This document shows positions 33,111 to 42,450 of a stretch of DNA of 64,000 bases, piece by piece (position 1 is the stretch's first letter; every line of letters starts with the position of its first letter). This stretch comes from Planctomycetota bacterium. Its GTDB lineage: Bacteria; Planctomycetota; J058; JAJDCP01. The translations under genes were made by a program, and so were the position numbers. The stretch spans positions 230,346 through 294,345 of the forward strand of contig JAJDCP010000011.1 of NCBI GenBank assembly GCA_029260765.1, written 5' to 3'. The notes under the pieces were generated by a model. It was not told the origin of the DNA. It was given only the letters and a program-made list of their open reading frames with translations, and did not search any database.

Positions 33111-33824
33111 ATGCGCTGGTTCTTGGTCTTCTGTTCTGTCTCCGCGCTCAACGGGCTCCTGTTCAGGAGCAACAGCCGGCTGAGCTGGCGCCTGGCGCTG
33201 CCTCTGCGCTGGGCGCGCGCCGTGATTGAAGCTCCCTGGGCGCGTCTCTGCGGCCTGCGCCCCCTCGGTTGGGCGCGACGTGGCTCCTCTCGAGCCCTCT
33301 TGCTGATCCGCCATAACAACCGCGTACACAAGGTTGGATTGTGGCTGCTGCCAGCAATGTTGGGCCTCACGGCCTGTGCGCTTGTCGCCTGGCAGCTCGA
33401 CGTACCTCTACACCGTCTGCCCATGCCGGGGCAGGCCGAGTCCGCGGGCGGCCTGCTGACAGACTTGTCGGTATTCTGGCAAGACCAGGGCCGGACGGGC
33501 CTGGTGTTCCTGCTGCTCTGCCTGCTGCTGCTGCCTCTCTGTTGCCTTGAGCTTCCGGGCGCCCTGTTGCTGGGAGCGGGCGGGGTTGGGCTGCGGGCGC
33601 TGCTGCGCGCACTGTCTGAGCTGGGCCTCACCTGGCGCACCTTCTCCGATGGCTGGTTCGTCAGCTGGCTCTATGGCGCCGATGGAGAGGCCTGGCTGGC
33701 AGGCCTGTTCTTCCAAGCCAGCCTGTGCCAGATCGCTGCCGCGCTGTTGTTTGTGTTGGGGCTACGCGGCCGCCCACGCAGCCCTCCTCACGTGCCGCCG
33801 AGGAAAAAAAAGTCTCGCCGATGA
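33111..33824 (+). CDS. Membrane protein of unknown function downstream of parB
   Basis: 237 residues, 28 bp after parB and probably cotranscribed. Hydrophobic segments lie near residues 75-95 ([20 protein letters not shown]), 130-155 ([20 protein letters not shown]) and 205-222. The C-terminus is strongly basic (PPRKKKSRR). I recognise no family, and the Arg/Leu-rich N-terminal 70 residues carry no known motif. The coding call rests on position and continuous hydrophobic pattern. Confidence 0.6.
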   Translation: MRWFLVFCSVSALNGLLFRSNSRLSWRLALPLRWARAVIEAPWARLCGLRPLGWARRGSSRALLLIRHNNRVHKVGLWLLPAMLGLTACALVAWQLDVPLHRLPMPGQAESAGGLLTDLSVFWQDQGRTGLVFLLLCLLLLPLCCLELPGALLLGAGGVGLRALLRALSELGLTWRTFSDGWFVSWLYGADGEAWLAGLFFQASLCQIAAALLFVLGLRGRPRSPPHVPPRKKKSRR

Positions 33825-33922
33825 ACCCGCGCCAGGAGACGCTCGCTACCGCGCATCAAGACTCGCCCTGGCGTAGCAATTCTGGTATTGTGCCCGCCCC
33901 AAATGGATCCCTCGGAGAAACC

Positions 33923-34759
33923 ATGCGCCCTTTCGCCACACCATTGCTCGTCCTTCTGGCTTCCTGGCTCTGCGCACAGGATGGTCCGGAAACGGACCCC
34001 GACAACCTGCTCTGCCGCATCGAGACCTCACACGGGACGATCGACCTCGAGTTGTTCGTCAAGCAGGCCCCCGCGACCGTCGCCAACTTCGTCGAGTTGG
34101 CCGAAGGAAAGCGCGAGTACACGCTACCCGGTGAGACCGAGCCGCGCACCGGCAACTTCTATGACGGCCTGGTCTTCCATCGCGTGCTCGACGGTTTCAT
34201 GATCCAGGGAGGCTGTCCGCAAGGAAATGGCATGGGCGGTCCTGGCTACGCGTTCGCCGACGAGATCAACGCCAACCAGTTCGGTCTCGATACCACGGCC
34301 GTCGTCCTGCCCGATGGCCAACCGCATCCCTGGCTGTTGATCCGGAGCAACGACGACGTGCAGCGAGTGCTGGTACAGCCACTGATCCAAGCGATGGGCA
34401 TCACCGGCGAAGAGGAATTCAATGCACGGCTCGAAGAGCTCCAACAGCGGATGGACAAGCTGACGTTGAAAGAAGCCTACGAGAACATGGGCTACGTCTA
34501 CGATGACAAGCTCGAGTCCAGCGCGCCAACCCGGGGTGTGATCGCGATGGCAAACTCCGGGCCGAACACCAATGGCAGCCAGTTCTTCATCAACCTCGCC
34601 GACACGCCGCACCTCACCGGCAAACACACTGTTTTCGGGCGTGTGATCAGCGGCATGGATGTCGTCGACGCCATCGGCGTGGTGCCGGTCGGGCCGATGG
34701 GTCGGCCGACGGACGACGTTGTGATCCAGAGCATCCGTCTGATCAATCAGGATGAATAG
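33923..34759 (+). CDS. Secreted cyclophilin-type peptidyl-prolyl isomerase with long insertion
   Basis: 278 residues from ATG 33923 behind GGAG. A signal peptide ([15 protein letters not shown]) directs it to the periplasm, where it would catalyse cis-trans isomerisation of proline peptide bonds during folding. Cyclophilin motifs are present: [43 protein letters not shown] and [15 protein letters not shown]. Ordinary bacterial cyclophilins are about 165-190 residues. Here roughly 85 residues, mostly helical, are inserted between FADEI and GVIAMANSG (about residues 117-200). The next gene, a TolC-family protein, starts 39 bp downstream. Confidence 0.92.
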   Translation: MRPFATPLLVLLASWLCAQDGPETDPDNLLCRIETSHGTIDLELFVKQAPATVANFVELAEGKREYTLPGETEPRTGNFYDGLVFHRVLDGFMIQGGCPQGNGMGGPGYAFADEINANQFGLDTTAVVLPDGQPHPWLLIRSNDDVQRVLVQPLIQAMGITGEEEFNARLEELQQRMDKLTLKEAYENMGYVYDDKLESSAPTRGVIAMANSGPNTNGSQFFINLADTPHLTGKHTVFGRVISGMDVVDAIGVVPVGPMGRPTDDVVIQSIRLINQDE

Positions 34760-34798
34760 CCTCCCCCACAGGCACAGCAAGGACCAGAGGAACCCCCA

Positions 34799-36358
34799 AT
34801 GCGAAGAGCGCTGACAATCTGCCTGAGCGGCCTCCTGTTGAGCTCCATGGTTTGTGCCCAGGACGAAGCCCCCGCGCGGGAGGTTCCCAGTGGAGCCTGG
34901 GGATTGACGCTCGACGAAGCTTTGCGCATCGCCATCGAGCAGAACCAATCGGTCCATACCTCCCGGCTGGGGATTCCGCGGGCCTTTCTAGACACGGAAT
35001 CCGCCGCCTCTGTCTTCGATCCAGTGGCGACCGGGAGCATGAACTTCTCCCACAACCGCCAGGCCTTCTTTTCGACCAACCCTTTCAGCGGTTTCGCGGC
35101 CGGGCAGCTCTCTGTCGCCCAGTCGGAGGCGCTGTTTTTCTCGGCGGGCCTGAGCAAGACCTGGTCCACGGGTGCAAGCACAGGCATCAGCTACAACCTG
35201 ACGCGCCAGCGGACCGAGAACCAATTCAGCCTGAATCCGAGCTACGCACCGTCGATCTCGCTGACCGGGCGTCAACCCCTGCTGAAGGGAGGCTGGGACG
35301 ACACCAACCTCGAGAACACCAGGCTGGCTGCAAAGCAGCTGGAGGTTTCTCAGCTCAGTTACAAACAGCAGGCCTTGGAAACCGCGGCCTCGGTGGAGCA
35401 GCAATACTACGAGTTGGTGTTCGGCTACGAGAACATCCTGGTGTCCCGCAAGGTACTCGACGTAGCCGAGAGCTCGCACGTACGGACGGTTTCATTCATC
35501 AATGCCGGACTTCAGGCTCCTGCCGACAGCATCGACTCGAGCAGCTTCGTCGCTGAAGCCCGTGCACGGCTCGAGATCTCCCATTTGCAGCTGCTCGACG
35601 CCCGCGACACCCTGCTCTCGCTACTGCACGCCCGCGAGAACATAGTAGACTGGGATGTACAGATCTGGCCCATCGACCGCGTCGATGCCGAGCTCATTCC
35701 ACCGGAGATCAGCGTGGAGCAGGCGCTCGAGATCGCACTGAGAAACCGGCCGGATTTCCTGCAAGCAGAGATGGATATCACCTCCAAAGAGATCTCACTG
35801 CGTGCGCGCGACCAGGACCTGCTGCCTCAACTCGACCTGACAGCCTCCTGGACCTGGAACGGGCTGGGCAACTCCCGGAATAATTCCCACGAAGCGCTGT
35901 TCGACGGCAGCTTCTACGACGTCGCAATCGGCCTGGAGCTCAGCTATCCGATCTTCAACCGGCTCGCCCGGGCTGAATACAACCAGGCGGATATCGACCT
36001 CGATATCAGCAAACGCAACCTCTTCACCCTGCGCCAGCAGATCATTCTCGAGGTGCGCACCGGGCTGCGTTCCCTCGAGAGCGCGCGGGCCAGCCTGGCT
36101 GAGTCTGAGGCTGCCCGGCGAAGGGCCGAAGCTGAGCTCGACCTGCGAAAGACACGCGTCGCCGCAGAATTCGACACGCCCTTCGAGGTCCGTCAGGCAG
36201 AGGAGGCCTTCGTGCGCGCCGAGGCCACCGTCTTGCGCGCCCGTATCAATATGTACCAGGCACAGACCGAGCTCGAACGCCGCCTGGGAACGCTGCTCGA
36301 TACGCGCGGTGTGCAGCTCAGCTATCCCGTCGAGTACAACGGTGTTGAGCTGCCCTGA
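34799..36358 (+). CDS. TolC-family outer-membrane efflux protein
   Basis: 519 residues with a signal peptide ending SSMVCAQ-DEAP. The long helical hairpins of the TolC fold are recognisable: LTLDEALRIAIEQNQSVHTS near the start, and VEQALEIALRNRPDFLQAEM with an RLARAEYNQADIDLDIS-type segment in the second half. TolC trimers make an outer-membrane channel and periplasmic tunnel used by efflux pumps and type I secretion. No adaptor or pump gene is adjacent, so its partner must lie elsewhere. AGAGG precedes the ATG. Confidence 0.88.
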   Translation: MRRALTICLSGLLLSSMVCAQDEAPAREVPSGAWGLTLDEALRIAIEQNQSVHTSRLGIPRAFLDTESAASVFDPVATGSMNFSHNRQAFFSTNPFSGFAAGQLSVAQSEALFFSAGLSKTWSTGASTGISYNLTRQRTENQFSLNPSYAPSISLTGRQPLLKGGWDDTNLENTRLAAKQLEVSQLSYKQQALETAASVEQQYYELVFGYENILVSRKVLDVAESSHVRTVSFINAGLQAPADSIDSSSFVAEARARLEISHLQLLDARDTLLSLLHARENIVDWDVQIWPIDRVDAELIPPEISVEQALEIALRNRPDFLQAEMDITSKEISLRARDQDLLPQLDLTASWTWNGLGNSRNNSHEALFDGSFYDVAIGLELSYPIFNRLARAEYNQADIDLDISKRNLFTLRQQIILEVRTGLRSLESARASLAESEAARRRAEAELDLRKTRVAAEFDTPFEVRQAEEAFVRAEATVLRARINMYQAQTELERRLGTLLDTRGVQLSYPVEYNGVELP

Positions 36359-36380
36359 AGCTTTCCGGGGAGAACCCGCC

Positions 36381-38342
36381 ATGCACAAGCTCTCCGAAGA
36401 TAGCCTGCGTTCACGGAGCATCGACGAGCTGATCGGCATGGTCCGCCACCACAACAGGCTTTACTGGGACCTGAACGCGCCCGAGATCCACGATGTAGAC
36501 TACGACCGTCTGGTGCGGCGGCTCGCAGAGCTGGCCCCCGACCACCCGGTGCTCGACGAGATGGGGCCGAGCGGCGACCTGCGCTTCGGCGCGGAGGTGC
36601 AGCATCGCACTCCGATGCTCAGCCTGGACAAGTGCTACGACGAGGCCACTCTGCAGAACTGGGCCGACAAGTTCGAGGGCCAGGTCGTCGTCACGCCCAA
36701 GCTCGATGGGCTGGCGGCCAGCCTGATCTATGACGCGCAGGGGGTTCTGCAGCTGGCCGCGACCCGGGGCAAGGGCAACCTGGGCGAGGACATCACCCGC
36801 AATGTGCGCCAGATCGGCGACGTGCCGACGCGCCTGCGCAACGTCAGCCATGAGCTGGAGGTGCGGGGCGAGATCTTCATGCGGCTGTCGGTCTTCGAGC
36901 GCTTCAAAGCTGCCTACGCAAACCCGCGCAACCTGACTGCCGGTGCGGTGCGCAACAAAGACGCGGCCAAGTCTGCCGGCTACCAACTGAGTTTCTTCGC
37001 CTACGACGTACTCGGCACTGATCTGCAGACAGAAACGGCCAAGCTCGACCTGCTCGAGAGCCTGGGGTTTTGCCATTTCGAGCGCCACCTGATCGACAAG
37101 GCCGGGCTGCAGCGAGCCTACGAGCGCCTGGCCGCATTGCGTCCCCAGCTCGACTACGAGATCGACGGGGTCGTGTACAAGGTCGACGATGTGGCCGAGC
37201 AGGAGCGATTGGGCTCGACCAGCCACCATCCTCGCTGTGCGATCGCCTACAAATTCCAGGGAGAGACGGGTTCGACTCAGCTGCTCGACGTAGAATGGAG
37301 CGTCAGCCGCTCCGGCGCCGTGACCCCCGTGGCATTGCTCGAACCGATCGTGCTCTCCGGCGCCTCGATCAGCCGCGCGACCCTTCACAACGCGGGCTTC
37401 ATCGCCAAACTGGGGGTCAGCCGGGGCGCCGAGGTCCTCTTGACCAGGGCCGGCGGCGTGATTCCGAAGGTCGAGGCCGTGCTCGAGCCGGGCGACGGCT
37501 CGATTGCCTTGCCTGAGAGCTGTCCCTCGTGCGGAAGGCCCACCCAATTGGAGGGGGATTTCCTCCGCTGCACGCTCCCGCTCGAATGCAAAGAGGCCGT
37601 GATGGGCACCCTGGCGCACTATGCCCGCACTGCGGGTATCCAGGGCTTTGGGCGTCGCAAGCTCGAAGACGGTTACAAACAGGGCACTCTGCGGGAACCG
37701 GTCGACCTCTACAGGATCAACCTGGACGATTTGTTGGCCCTTGAGAGAACGGGCCTCAAGACCGCGCAGAATCTTGTCGCAGAACGCGAACGGGCACGAC
37801 GCCTGCCACTATCGCGCTTCCTGGCAGCCCTCGGCCTGGGTGACCTAGGCCGCTCTGCGAGCCGGCAGCTCGCTACTCGTTTCGGTAGCCTCGCGGCCCT
37901 GCGCGCCGCCGGTGTCGAGGATATTGCCGCCATCGACGGCTTTGGCGCGACCACAGGGGAAACCATCGTCTCTGAATTGCAACGCACCGGTCGTTGGATC
38001 GACGAGCTCCTTGAGGAAGTCGAGTTGGTCGAAGAGGAGCCGCAGGGTCCAGTAGATGAGGAAGCACCTCTGGCAGGGAGAAGTTTCCTCTTTACCGGAA
38101 AACTCGATCTCTGTACACGGAGCGAAGCGCAGAAGCGCGTCAAGAAATTTGGGGGCGCCGTGGCCTCAGGGGTCAGTGCGCAACTCAGTTACCTGGTGCT
38201 GGGCGCGTCGAAGGGAAAACCTTCGAGCAAGGAGAAGAAAGCCCGGGCATTGATCGCGGCGGGCGCATCCCTCAAACTGCTGAGCGAAGAAGAATTCCTT
38301 GCGATGTTGACGGAGTTGGAAACGACGCCTGCCGAAGGATAA
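36381..38342 (+). CDS. ligA: NAD-dependent DNA ligase LigA
   Basis: 653 residues from ATG 36381. The enzyme seals DNA nicks using NAD+, forming an adenylate on the Lys of KLDG (VVTPKLDGLAASL). In order it has the N-terminal Ia domain with HNRLYW and DYDRLVRRL, the nucleotidyltransferase domain, an OB-fold, a Cys4 zinc finger (CPSC...RCTLPLEC, about residues 377-402), helix-hairpin-helix repeats (DIAAIDGFGATTGETI), and a C-terminal BRCT domain (FLFTGKLDLCTRSEAQKRVK). The length is normal for LigA. It follows the TolC-family gene by 22 bp. Confidence 0.96.
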   Translation: MHKLSEDSLRSRSIDELIGMVRHHNRLYWDLNAPEIHDVDYDRLVRRLAELAPDHPVLDEMGPSGDLRFGAEVQHRTPMLSLDKCYDEATLQNWADKFEGQVVVTPKLDGLAASLIYDAQGVLQLAATRGKGNLGEDITRNVRQIGDVPTRLRNVSHELEVRGEIFMRLSVFERFKAAYANPRNLTAGAVRNKDAAKSAGYQLSFFAYDVLGTDLQTETAKLDLLESLGFCHFERHLIDKAGLQRAYERLAALRPQLDYEIDGVVYKVDDVAEQERLGSTSHHPRCAIAYKFQGETGSTQLLDVEWSVSRSGAVTPVALLEPIVLSGASISRATLHNAGFIAKLGVSRGAEVLLTRAGGVIPKVEAVLEPGDGSIALPESCPSCGRPTQLEGDFLRCTLPLECKEAVMGTLAHYARTAGIQGFGRRKLEDGYKQGTLREPVDLYRINLDDLLALERTGLKTAQNLVAERERARRLPLSRFLAALGLGDLGRSASRQLATRFGSLAALRAAGVEDIAAIDGFGATTGETIVSELQRTGRWIDELLEEVELVEEEPQGPVDEEAPLAGRSFLFTGKLDLCTRSEAQKRVKKFGGAVASGVSAQLSYLVLGASKGKPSSKEKKARALIAAGASLKLLSEEEFLAMLTELETTPAEG

Positions 38343-38442
38343 GCGGGCAGATGCCGCAAAACGCCACACGTGCTGCATTTCGCAACGCAAACAATAGCAC
38401 ATATGTCTGTTTTACCTGCAAATCCCCACGAGGAGCCCTGAA

Positions 38443-38709
38443 GTGTCCCACAAGCGCCTTGCGGTAATGTCAGTATTGATCATCTCAATCTTCCTGTTCG
38501 TCATCCAGAACCAGGACCCGATCACCTTTACCTGGTTGCTCTTCAAATTCCCGCCATTGGCGGCTTTCTGGTGGGTGATCCTGCTGGTGGCGCTCGGATT
38601 CGCGCTCGGGTTTGCGACCGCCTACTACTATCTGGTCCGCCCGCTGGGCAAAGAACCCGCGGAGAAGCCCGTCGGAGAGGCCAGCAGCGACGACTCTGGC
38701 AAGTTCTGA
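38443..38709 (+). CDS. LapA/DUF1049-family small membrane protein
   Basis: 88 residues, GTG 38443 with GAGGAG nine bases upstream. Two membrane helices (LIISIFLFVIQNQDPITF, then AFWWVILLVALGFALGFATA) with the QNxxPITF sequence between them match the LapA (lipopolysaccharide assembly protein A) domain. In enteric bacteria LapA works with LapB in controlling LpxC; in other lineages the role is unclear. The short acidic tail is cytoplasmic. Confidence 0.75.
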   Translation: MSHKRLAVMSVLIISIFLFVIQNQDPITFTWLLFKFPPLAAFWWVILLVALGFALGFATAYYYLVRPLGKEPAEKPVGEASSDDSGKF

Positions 38710-39199
38710 GGTTCGTGCTTTGCAGGCACAATCTGGCGGGTTAAATAGAAAAAAACAGACGCAAGCGGTTGGGGGAAGTGAAGGTGGGGAATTCCGCTCG
38801 CGTCTGCTTATTGTGGGGAAAGCCGGTGTGAGACGGACTTTCTCGCCACGCCATAAATAGAGCAAACTCTGTGCCATAGCAACACCCGCCTTCCATGCGC
38901 TGCCCACCTCCAGCCGTGCGCCGGTTTGACACACAACCTTCTAGTGATGCTGTCCCACAAGTCCCATCCCGGACACCACAACGACCGGCAGCGACCACCG
39001 CTCTCGGGGCCCTCGAGCCTGGTAGACTGCGTGAGAATCGCTTCGCCGGACATGGCGGCGGCGGGCCGCTACACCTGGCCCTGCATTTGTGACGCGGCAG
39101 TGCTGGAACCCCGTCGCTTCGGCCTCTTCCCGACCCGGTTGCATCTTGTCCGGCTGCCTGGCATCATTCCCTGTCCAACCATCCACCTGGAGGCCCCCC
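38710..39199. other. 490-bp intergenic region containing a structured element
   Basis: No gene is convincing here; the short open frames that cross it lack a ribosome-binding site. The left part is AT-richer than its surroundings and carries a long imperfect hairpin at 38756-38806 (separate entry). The right part leads into the aminotransferase gene. Confidence 0.5.
38756..38806. other. Imperfect 13-position hairpin, possible structured RNA
   Basis: CAGACGC-A-AGCGG pairs with CCGCT-C-GCGTCTG around a 25-nt purine-rich loop (seven pairs, one A/C mismatch, five pairs). It is preceded by a run of seven A and followed by CTTATTG rather than a T-run, so a terminator is possible but not typical. 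Confidence 0.4.
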
Positions 39200-40522
39200 G
39201 TGACTCAAGCCGAAGCGGCCAAACAACACGTCTTCTACCCGTGGAGCAAGCAGGCCGACCTGCATCCATTGGAGGTGGTCCGCGCCTCTGGCTGCACGCT
39301 CGAGCTCGCCGACGGCCGCGAGATGTTCGACTTCTCGTCACAGCTGATCTGCGTCAACGCCGGCCATGGGCAAAAGGCGATTCTTGACGGGATTCGGGCT
39401 CAGCTCGAAAAGCTGACCTACGTCGCACCTTCGTTCGCCACCGGTCCGAAACTCGAGCTCTCCAAGGCCGTCGCGCGCCGCACTCCTGGTGACCTGAACA
39501 AGATCTTCTTCACCAACGGCGGCGCAGACGCGATTGAGAACGCAGTCAAGATGGCACGACGCCTGACGGGCAGGCGGAAGGTCCTGACCCGCTACCGCTC
39601 CTACCATGGCGGCACCTACGGCGCGCTCAGCCTGTCTGGTGACCCACGCCACCATGCCTCGGGCCACGGCATCGACGGTGTGGTACACGTGCTCGATCCC
39701 TACTGCTACCGTTGTCCCTTCAAGCTCGAGTACCCGGGCTGCGGCCTGCATTGTGCCGAGCATGTGCTGCAGGTGGCCGCCTACGAAGGCCCCGAGAATA
39801 TCGCTGCCATCCTGATGGAGCCGATCACGGGGACCAACGGAGTGATCATACCCCCGGCTGATTACTACAAGAGCATCCGGGAATTCTGCGACCAACACGG
39901 CATTCTGCTGATCATCGATGAGGTCATGACCGGCTTCGGACGCACCGGCAAATGGTTCGCGATCGAACACTTCGATGTACAGCCAGACCTGCTGGTGATG
40001 GCCAAGGGCCTGACCTCGGCCTACGCCCCACTGGGTGCGGTCGCCGTGCGCGATCACCTCGCCGACCGCCTCGACGAGCTCGTGCTCGACAATGGCCTGA
40101 CCTATAGCGGCCACGCTCTGGCTTGCGCCGCAGGCGTCGCCACACTGAAATTCTATGAAGAGCACGGAATCATCGAGCGGACCGCAGCGCTCGAACCCTA
40201 CTGGCTCGCCAAACTTGAGGCGATGCGCGAACGTCACCCCTGTGTGGGCGATGCGCGTGGGCGTGGCCTGTTCGGCGTGCTCGAGCTGGTTGCCGAGCGC
40301 GAGAGCCGACGCGAGTTGGTGCCGTGGAACAGCAAGGGGGACGCGCTGGCTCCACAGAAGAAGATCGCAGCCAAACTGGTTGAGGCGGGCCTCTTTACCT
40401 TGCTGCGCTGGAGCTTCCTGTTCCTCGCTCCTCCCCTGATCGTCACCGAGCAGCAGCTCGACACGGCTTTCGACAAGCTTGATGGCGTGCTCGATTTCGC
40501 AGACAGCCTGCTGCCCCACTGA
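39200..40522 (+). CDS. Class III PLP-dependent aminotransferase
   Basis: 440 residues from GTG 39200, with GGAGG seven bases upstream. Class III (omega) aminotransferase motifs: NAGHGQKAILDGI, FFTNGGADAIENAVKMAR, RYRSYHGGTYGALSLSG, LIIDEVMTGFGRTGKWFA and the PLP-binding Lys in VMAKGLTSAYAPLG. The family includes taurine-pyruvate, beta-alanine-pyruvate and 4-aminobutyrate enzymes; the sequence does not decide between them. An extra Cys-containing segment (YCYRCPFKLEYPGCGLHC) near residue 172 is notable and also occurs in some members of this class. It is followed after 13 bp by a membrane-protein gene. Confidence 0.9.
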   Translation: MTQAEAAKQHVFYPWSKQADLHPLEVVRASGCTLELADGREMFDFSSQLICVNAGHGQKAILDGIRAQLEKLTYVAPSFATGPKLELSKAVARRTPGDLNKIFFTNGGADAIENAVKMARRLTGRRKVLTRYRSYHGGTYGALSLSGDPRHHASGHGIDGVVHVLDPYCYRCPFKLEYPGCGLHCAEHVLQVAAYEGPENIAAILMEPITGTNGVIIPPADYYKSIREFCDQHGILLIIDEVMTGFGRTGKWFAIEHFDVQPDLLVMAKGLTSAYAPLGAVAVRDHLADRLDELVLDNGLTYSGHALACAAGVATLKFYEEHGIIERTAALEPYWLAKLEAMRERHPCVGDARGRGLFGVLELVAERESRRELVPWNSKGDALAPQKKIAAKLVEAGLFTLLRWSFLFLAPPLIVTEQQLDTAFDKLDGVLDFADSLLPH

Positions 40523-40535
40523 GGGAGGGCAGCCC

Positions 40536-41468
40536 GTGAGACGGCACCAGGGCGAAGACGTCGACAGCGGCAACTTCGAGGTCATTCCCGAAGAGGGGGA
40601 CGCCCCGCCGATCATCGTCAAGAGGGCTACCGACCCACGGGTGATCAACCAGGTCGGAACGCTCTCCCAAGTCGTCGCTAGATTGATTGCGGTGCGCCGC
40701 GAAGACCGCCACACTGAGCGTCTGATGAGCGGCTTCCGAGCCAGCGTGGTGGTCGGCCTCACGACCGCCTTTGGCTGCGTCGTGGCCTCACTGGTCAGCG
40801 GTCAACCGCTGTTCCTGATCGGGTTTCTGCTCGGAGTCCTGCTGGCTGCTGTCTGCATCCGTGGCTTTCTGCGCGAAGCCCAGCGCGACCTCGACGATCG
40901 CCGCTTGTCGATGGCGCTCGGTGTACTCCGCAACATCGAGCCCGACATCGACCAGAACAAAGCCGCGCATGTCGTGCTGGACCTGCGCGAGCCCTACCAG
41001 CTGCAGCGGCTGCCGTCACGGCTGGACAAGACCTACACGGGACGCCACCGTTTCCCGTGGCTCGAGATCAAGGTGCACCTGCACGTCGGAATGCTCCTAC
41101 ACGTGCGCGTGGTGGCCGAAGGCTCGATCGCCGAAAAGCTCACCCTGTCACAGGCAGACCGGGTGCGCCTGGACCGCGAAGAGAGCTGGAAAGAGACCGT
41201 GCATGTGCGTTTGCACAAGCCCACAGAAGGCAGCTGGCAGAATCGCTCGAACCCCGCGCGTTTCCCCAAAGACCTGACCCTCGATCAGCTGGAGACCGAC
41301 GGGCGTGAGGCCCGCCTCCAGGCGACCACTCCCCCCTACGTCAAGGTGGTCAAACAGACTGTGCTGACCGACGGATCCTCGCGCCGGCTGCATTGGGAGA
41401 AGCTGCTGACCGTGATCGCCTGGATGCTGAGCCATCTCGCCTGGAAACCCGCCAGCAACGAGAGCTGA
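40536..41468 (+). CDS. Hypothetical protein with two membrane helices
   Basis: 310 residues from GTG 40536 behind GGAGGG. Two hydrophobic helices near residues 68-105 (VVVGLTTAFGCVVASLVSGQ, then LFLIGFLLGVLLAAVCI) form a hairpin, with a cytoplasmic-looking charged N-terminus (FEVIPEEGDAPP). After this comes a beta-rich domain (LEIKVHLHVGMLLHVRVVAE), then KETVHVRLHKPTEGSW. No known family. It sits in a close run between the aminotransferase and aroD, with 3 bp to the latter. Confidence 0.65.
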   Translation: MRRHQGEDVDSGNFEVIPEEGDAPPIIVKRATDPRVINQVGTLSQVVARLIAVRREDRHTERLMSGFRASVVVGLTTAFGCVVASLVSGQPLFLIGFLLGVLLAAVCIRGFLREAQRDLDDRRLSMALGVLRNIEPDIDQNKAAHVVLDLREPYQLQRLPSRLDKTYTGRHRFPWLEIKVHLHVGMLLHVRVVAEGSIAEKLTLSQADRVRLDREESWKETVHVRLHKPTEGSWQNRSNPARFPKDLTLDQLETDGREARLQATTPPYVKVVKQTVLTDGSSRRLHWEKLLTVIAWMLSHLAWKPASNES

Positions 41469-41471
41469 GAG

Positions 41472-42368
41472 ATGCGCAGCAGCGGCAACCTTGCAGTCTC
41501 GGCGCTGGCTGCCAATGGCGCCGAACAAAGGGCAGAAGCCCAACAGCTTGCAGGCCTGGCAGACCTGATCGAGTACCGGCTCGACAAACTGCTGCAGACC
41601 GACGGCCTCGAAGAGCTGCTCTCGAGCTCTCCGCGACCGTGCATAGCAACCTGCCGTCGGCCCCAGGATGGAGGAGACTTCCGCGCGGACGAGGGCCAGC
41701 GACGCGCGCTGTTGCAACGCGCGAGTCAGGTCGCGGACTGGGTCGACCTCGAGCTGGACGTGTTGCCAGCCTGGCGTCCGACCGGGCCCGCCCGGCTGAT
41801 CGTCTCCCACCATGACTTCGGTGCGTTTCCGGACATCCGTGGGTTGCTCAGGCAACTCCTCGCGTCGGGTGGGATCGCGAAGTTGGCAGTCCGTACACAA
41901 GAGCTCAGCCAGGTCCTCGAGGTGATGGCCCTGCAGCGTGCCCACCCCAGGTGCAGCCTGCTCATCGGCATGGGCGACGTCGGCAGCCTGAGCCGCATCA
42001 GCGGCGCTGCCAACGGGGCCTTCCTCGGCTTCGGCGCGGGTACTTCGGCCTCAGGACCCGGCCAGATTCCGCTTCGGGCCATGCGCAACCAGTTCCGGTT
42101 CGGCTCGGGACCCGACCCCCTCTGGAGCCTGGTGGGACTGCTGCCCCCAGCGAGCGAGCATCTCGCCGGGCTGAACACAGTGCTGGCTGCCCAGAACGCT
42201 GCCCGACTGGTCGTCCCCCTCCCCTACCTGCCTGACGACCCCCAGGCCGCACAACGCGCGGGCTTCGACGTGATCGCCGCCGACCCGCGGCGCCTGCTCT
42301 ACCCCGAGCCGGGAGGCTGGCGGGAGGTCGCTTTCGAACGCAAAGCCTTGCTGCAACCCCCTGCTTGA
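41472..42368 (+). CDS. aroD: Type I 3-dehydroquinate dehydratase with C-terminal extension
   Basis: 298 residues. The enzyme dehydrates 3-dehydroquinate to 3-dehydroshikimate in the shikimate pathway through a Schiff base. Key blocks: LIEYRLDKL, CIATCRRPQDGGDF, WVDLELDVL, the catalytic His region LIVSHHDFG, the Schiff-base Lys in IAKLAVRTQE, and GTSASGPGQIPL. The type I domain ends near residue 210. The remaining 90 residues (SLVGLLPPASEHLAGLNTVL, then RLVVPLPYLP) resemble the start of a shikimate dehydrogenase domain, as in AroDE fusions, but too little is present for a working enzyme. Confidence 0.85.
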   Translation: MRSSGNLAVSALAANGAEQRAEAQQLAGLADLIEYRLDKLLQTDGLEELLSSSPRPCIATCRRPQDGGDFRADEGQRRALLQRASQVADWVDLELDVLPAWRPTGPARLIVSHHDFGAFPDIRGLLRQLLASGGIAKLAVRTQELSQVLEVMALQRAHPRCSLLIGMGDVGSLSRISGAANGAFLGFGAGTSASGPGQIPLRAMRNQFRFGSGPDPLWSLVGLLPPASEHLAGLNTVLAAQNAARLVVPLPYLPDDPQAAQRAGFDVIAADPRRLLYPEPGGWREVAFERKALLQPPA

Positions 42369-42392
42369 TTCCCGACGGACGCGGCCTATCAT
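42365..42392 (+). promoter_or_regulatory. Putative promoter upstream of the enoyl-CoA hydratase-like gene
   Basis: TTGATT (42365-42370), 16-bp spacer, TATCAT (42387-42392). The -35 overlaps the aroD stop codon. Confidence 0.5.
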
Positions 42393-42450
42393 AAGAGGCT
42401 GCTTTCAGGATGGCCTCCCACAGTGGCCTCCGCCCCAGTAAGGAGCCGGT

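Noticed and set aside
32000..33200. parS sites near parB
   Set aside because: No sequence close to the TGTTTCACGTGAAACA consensus was seen in the surrounding region.
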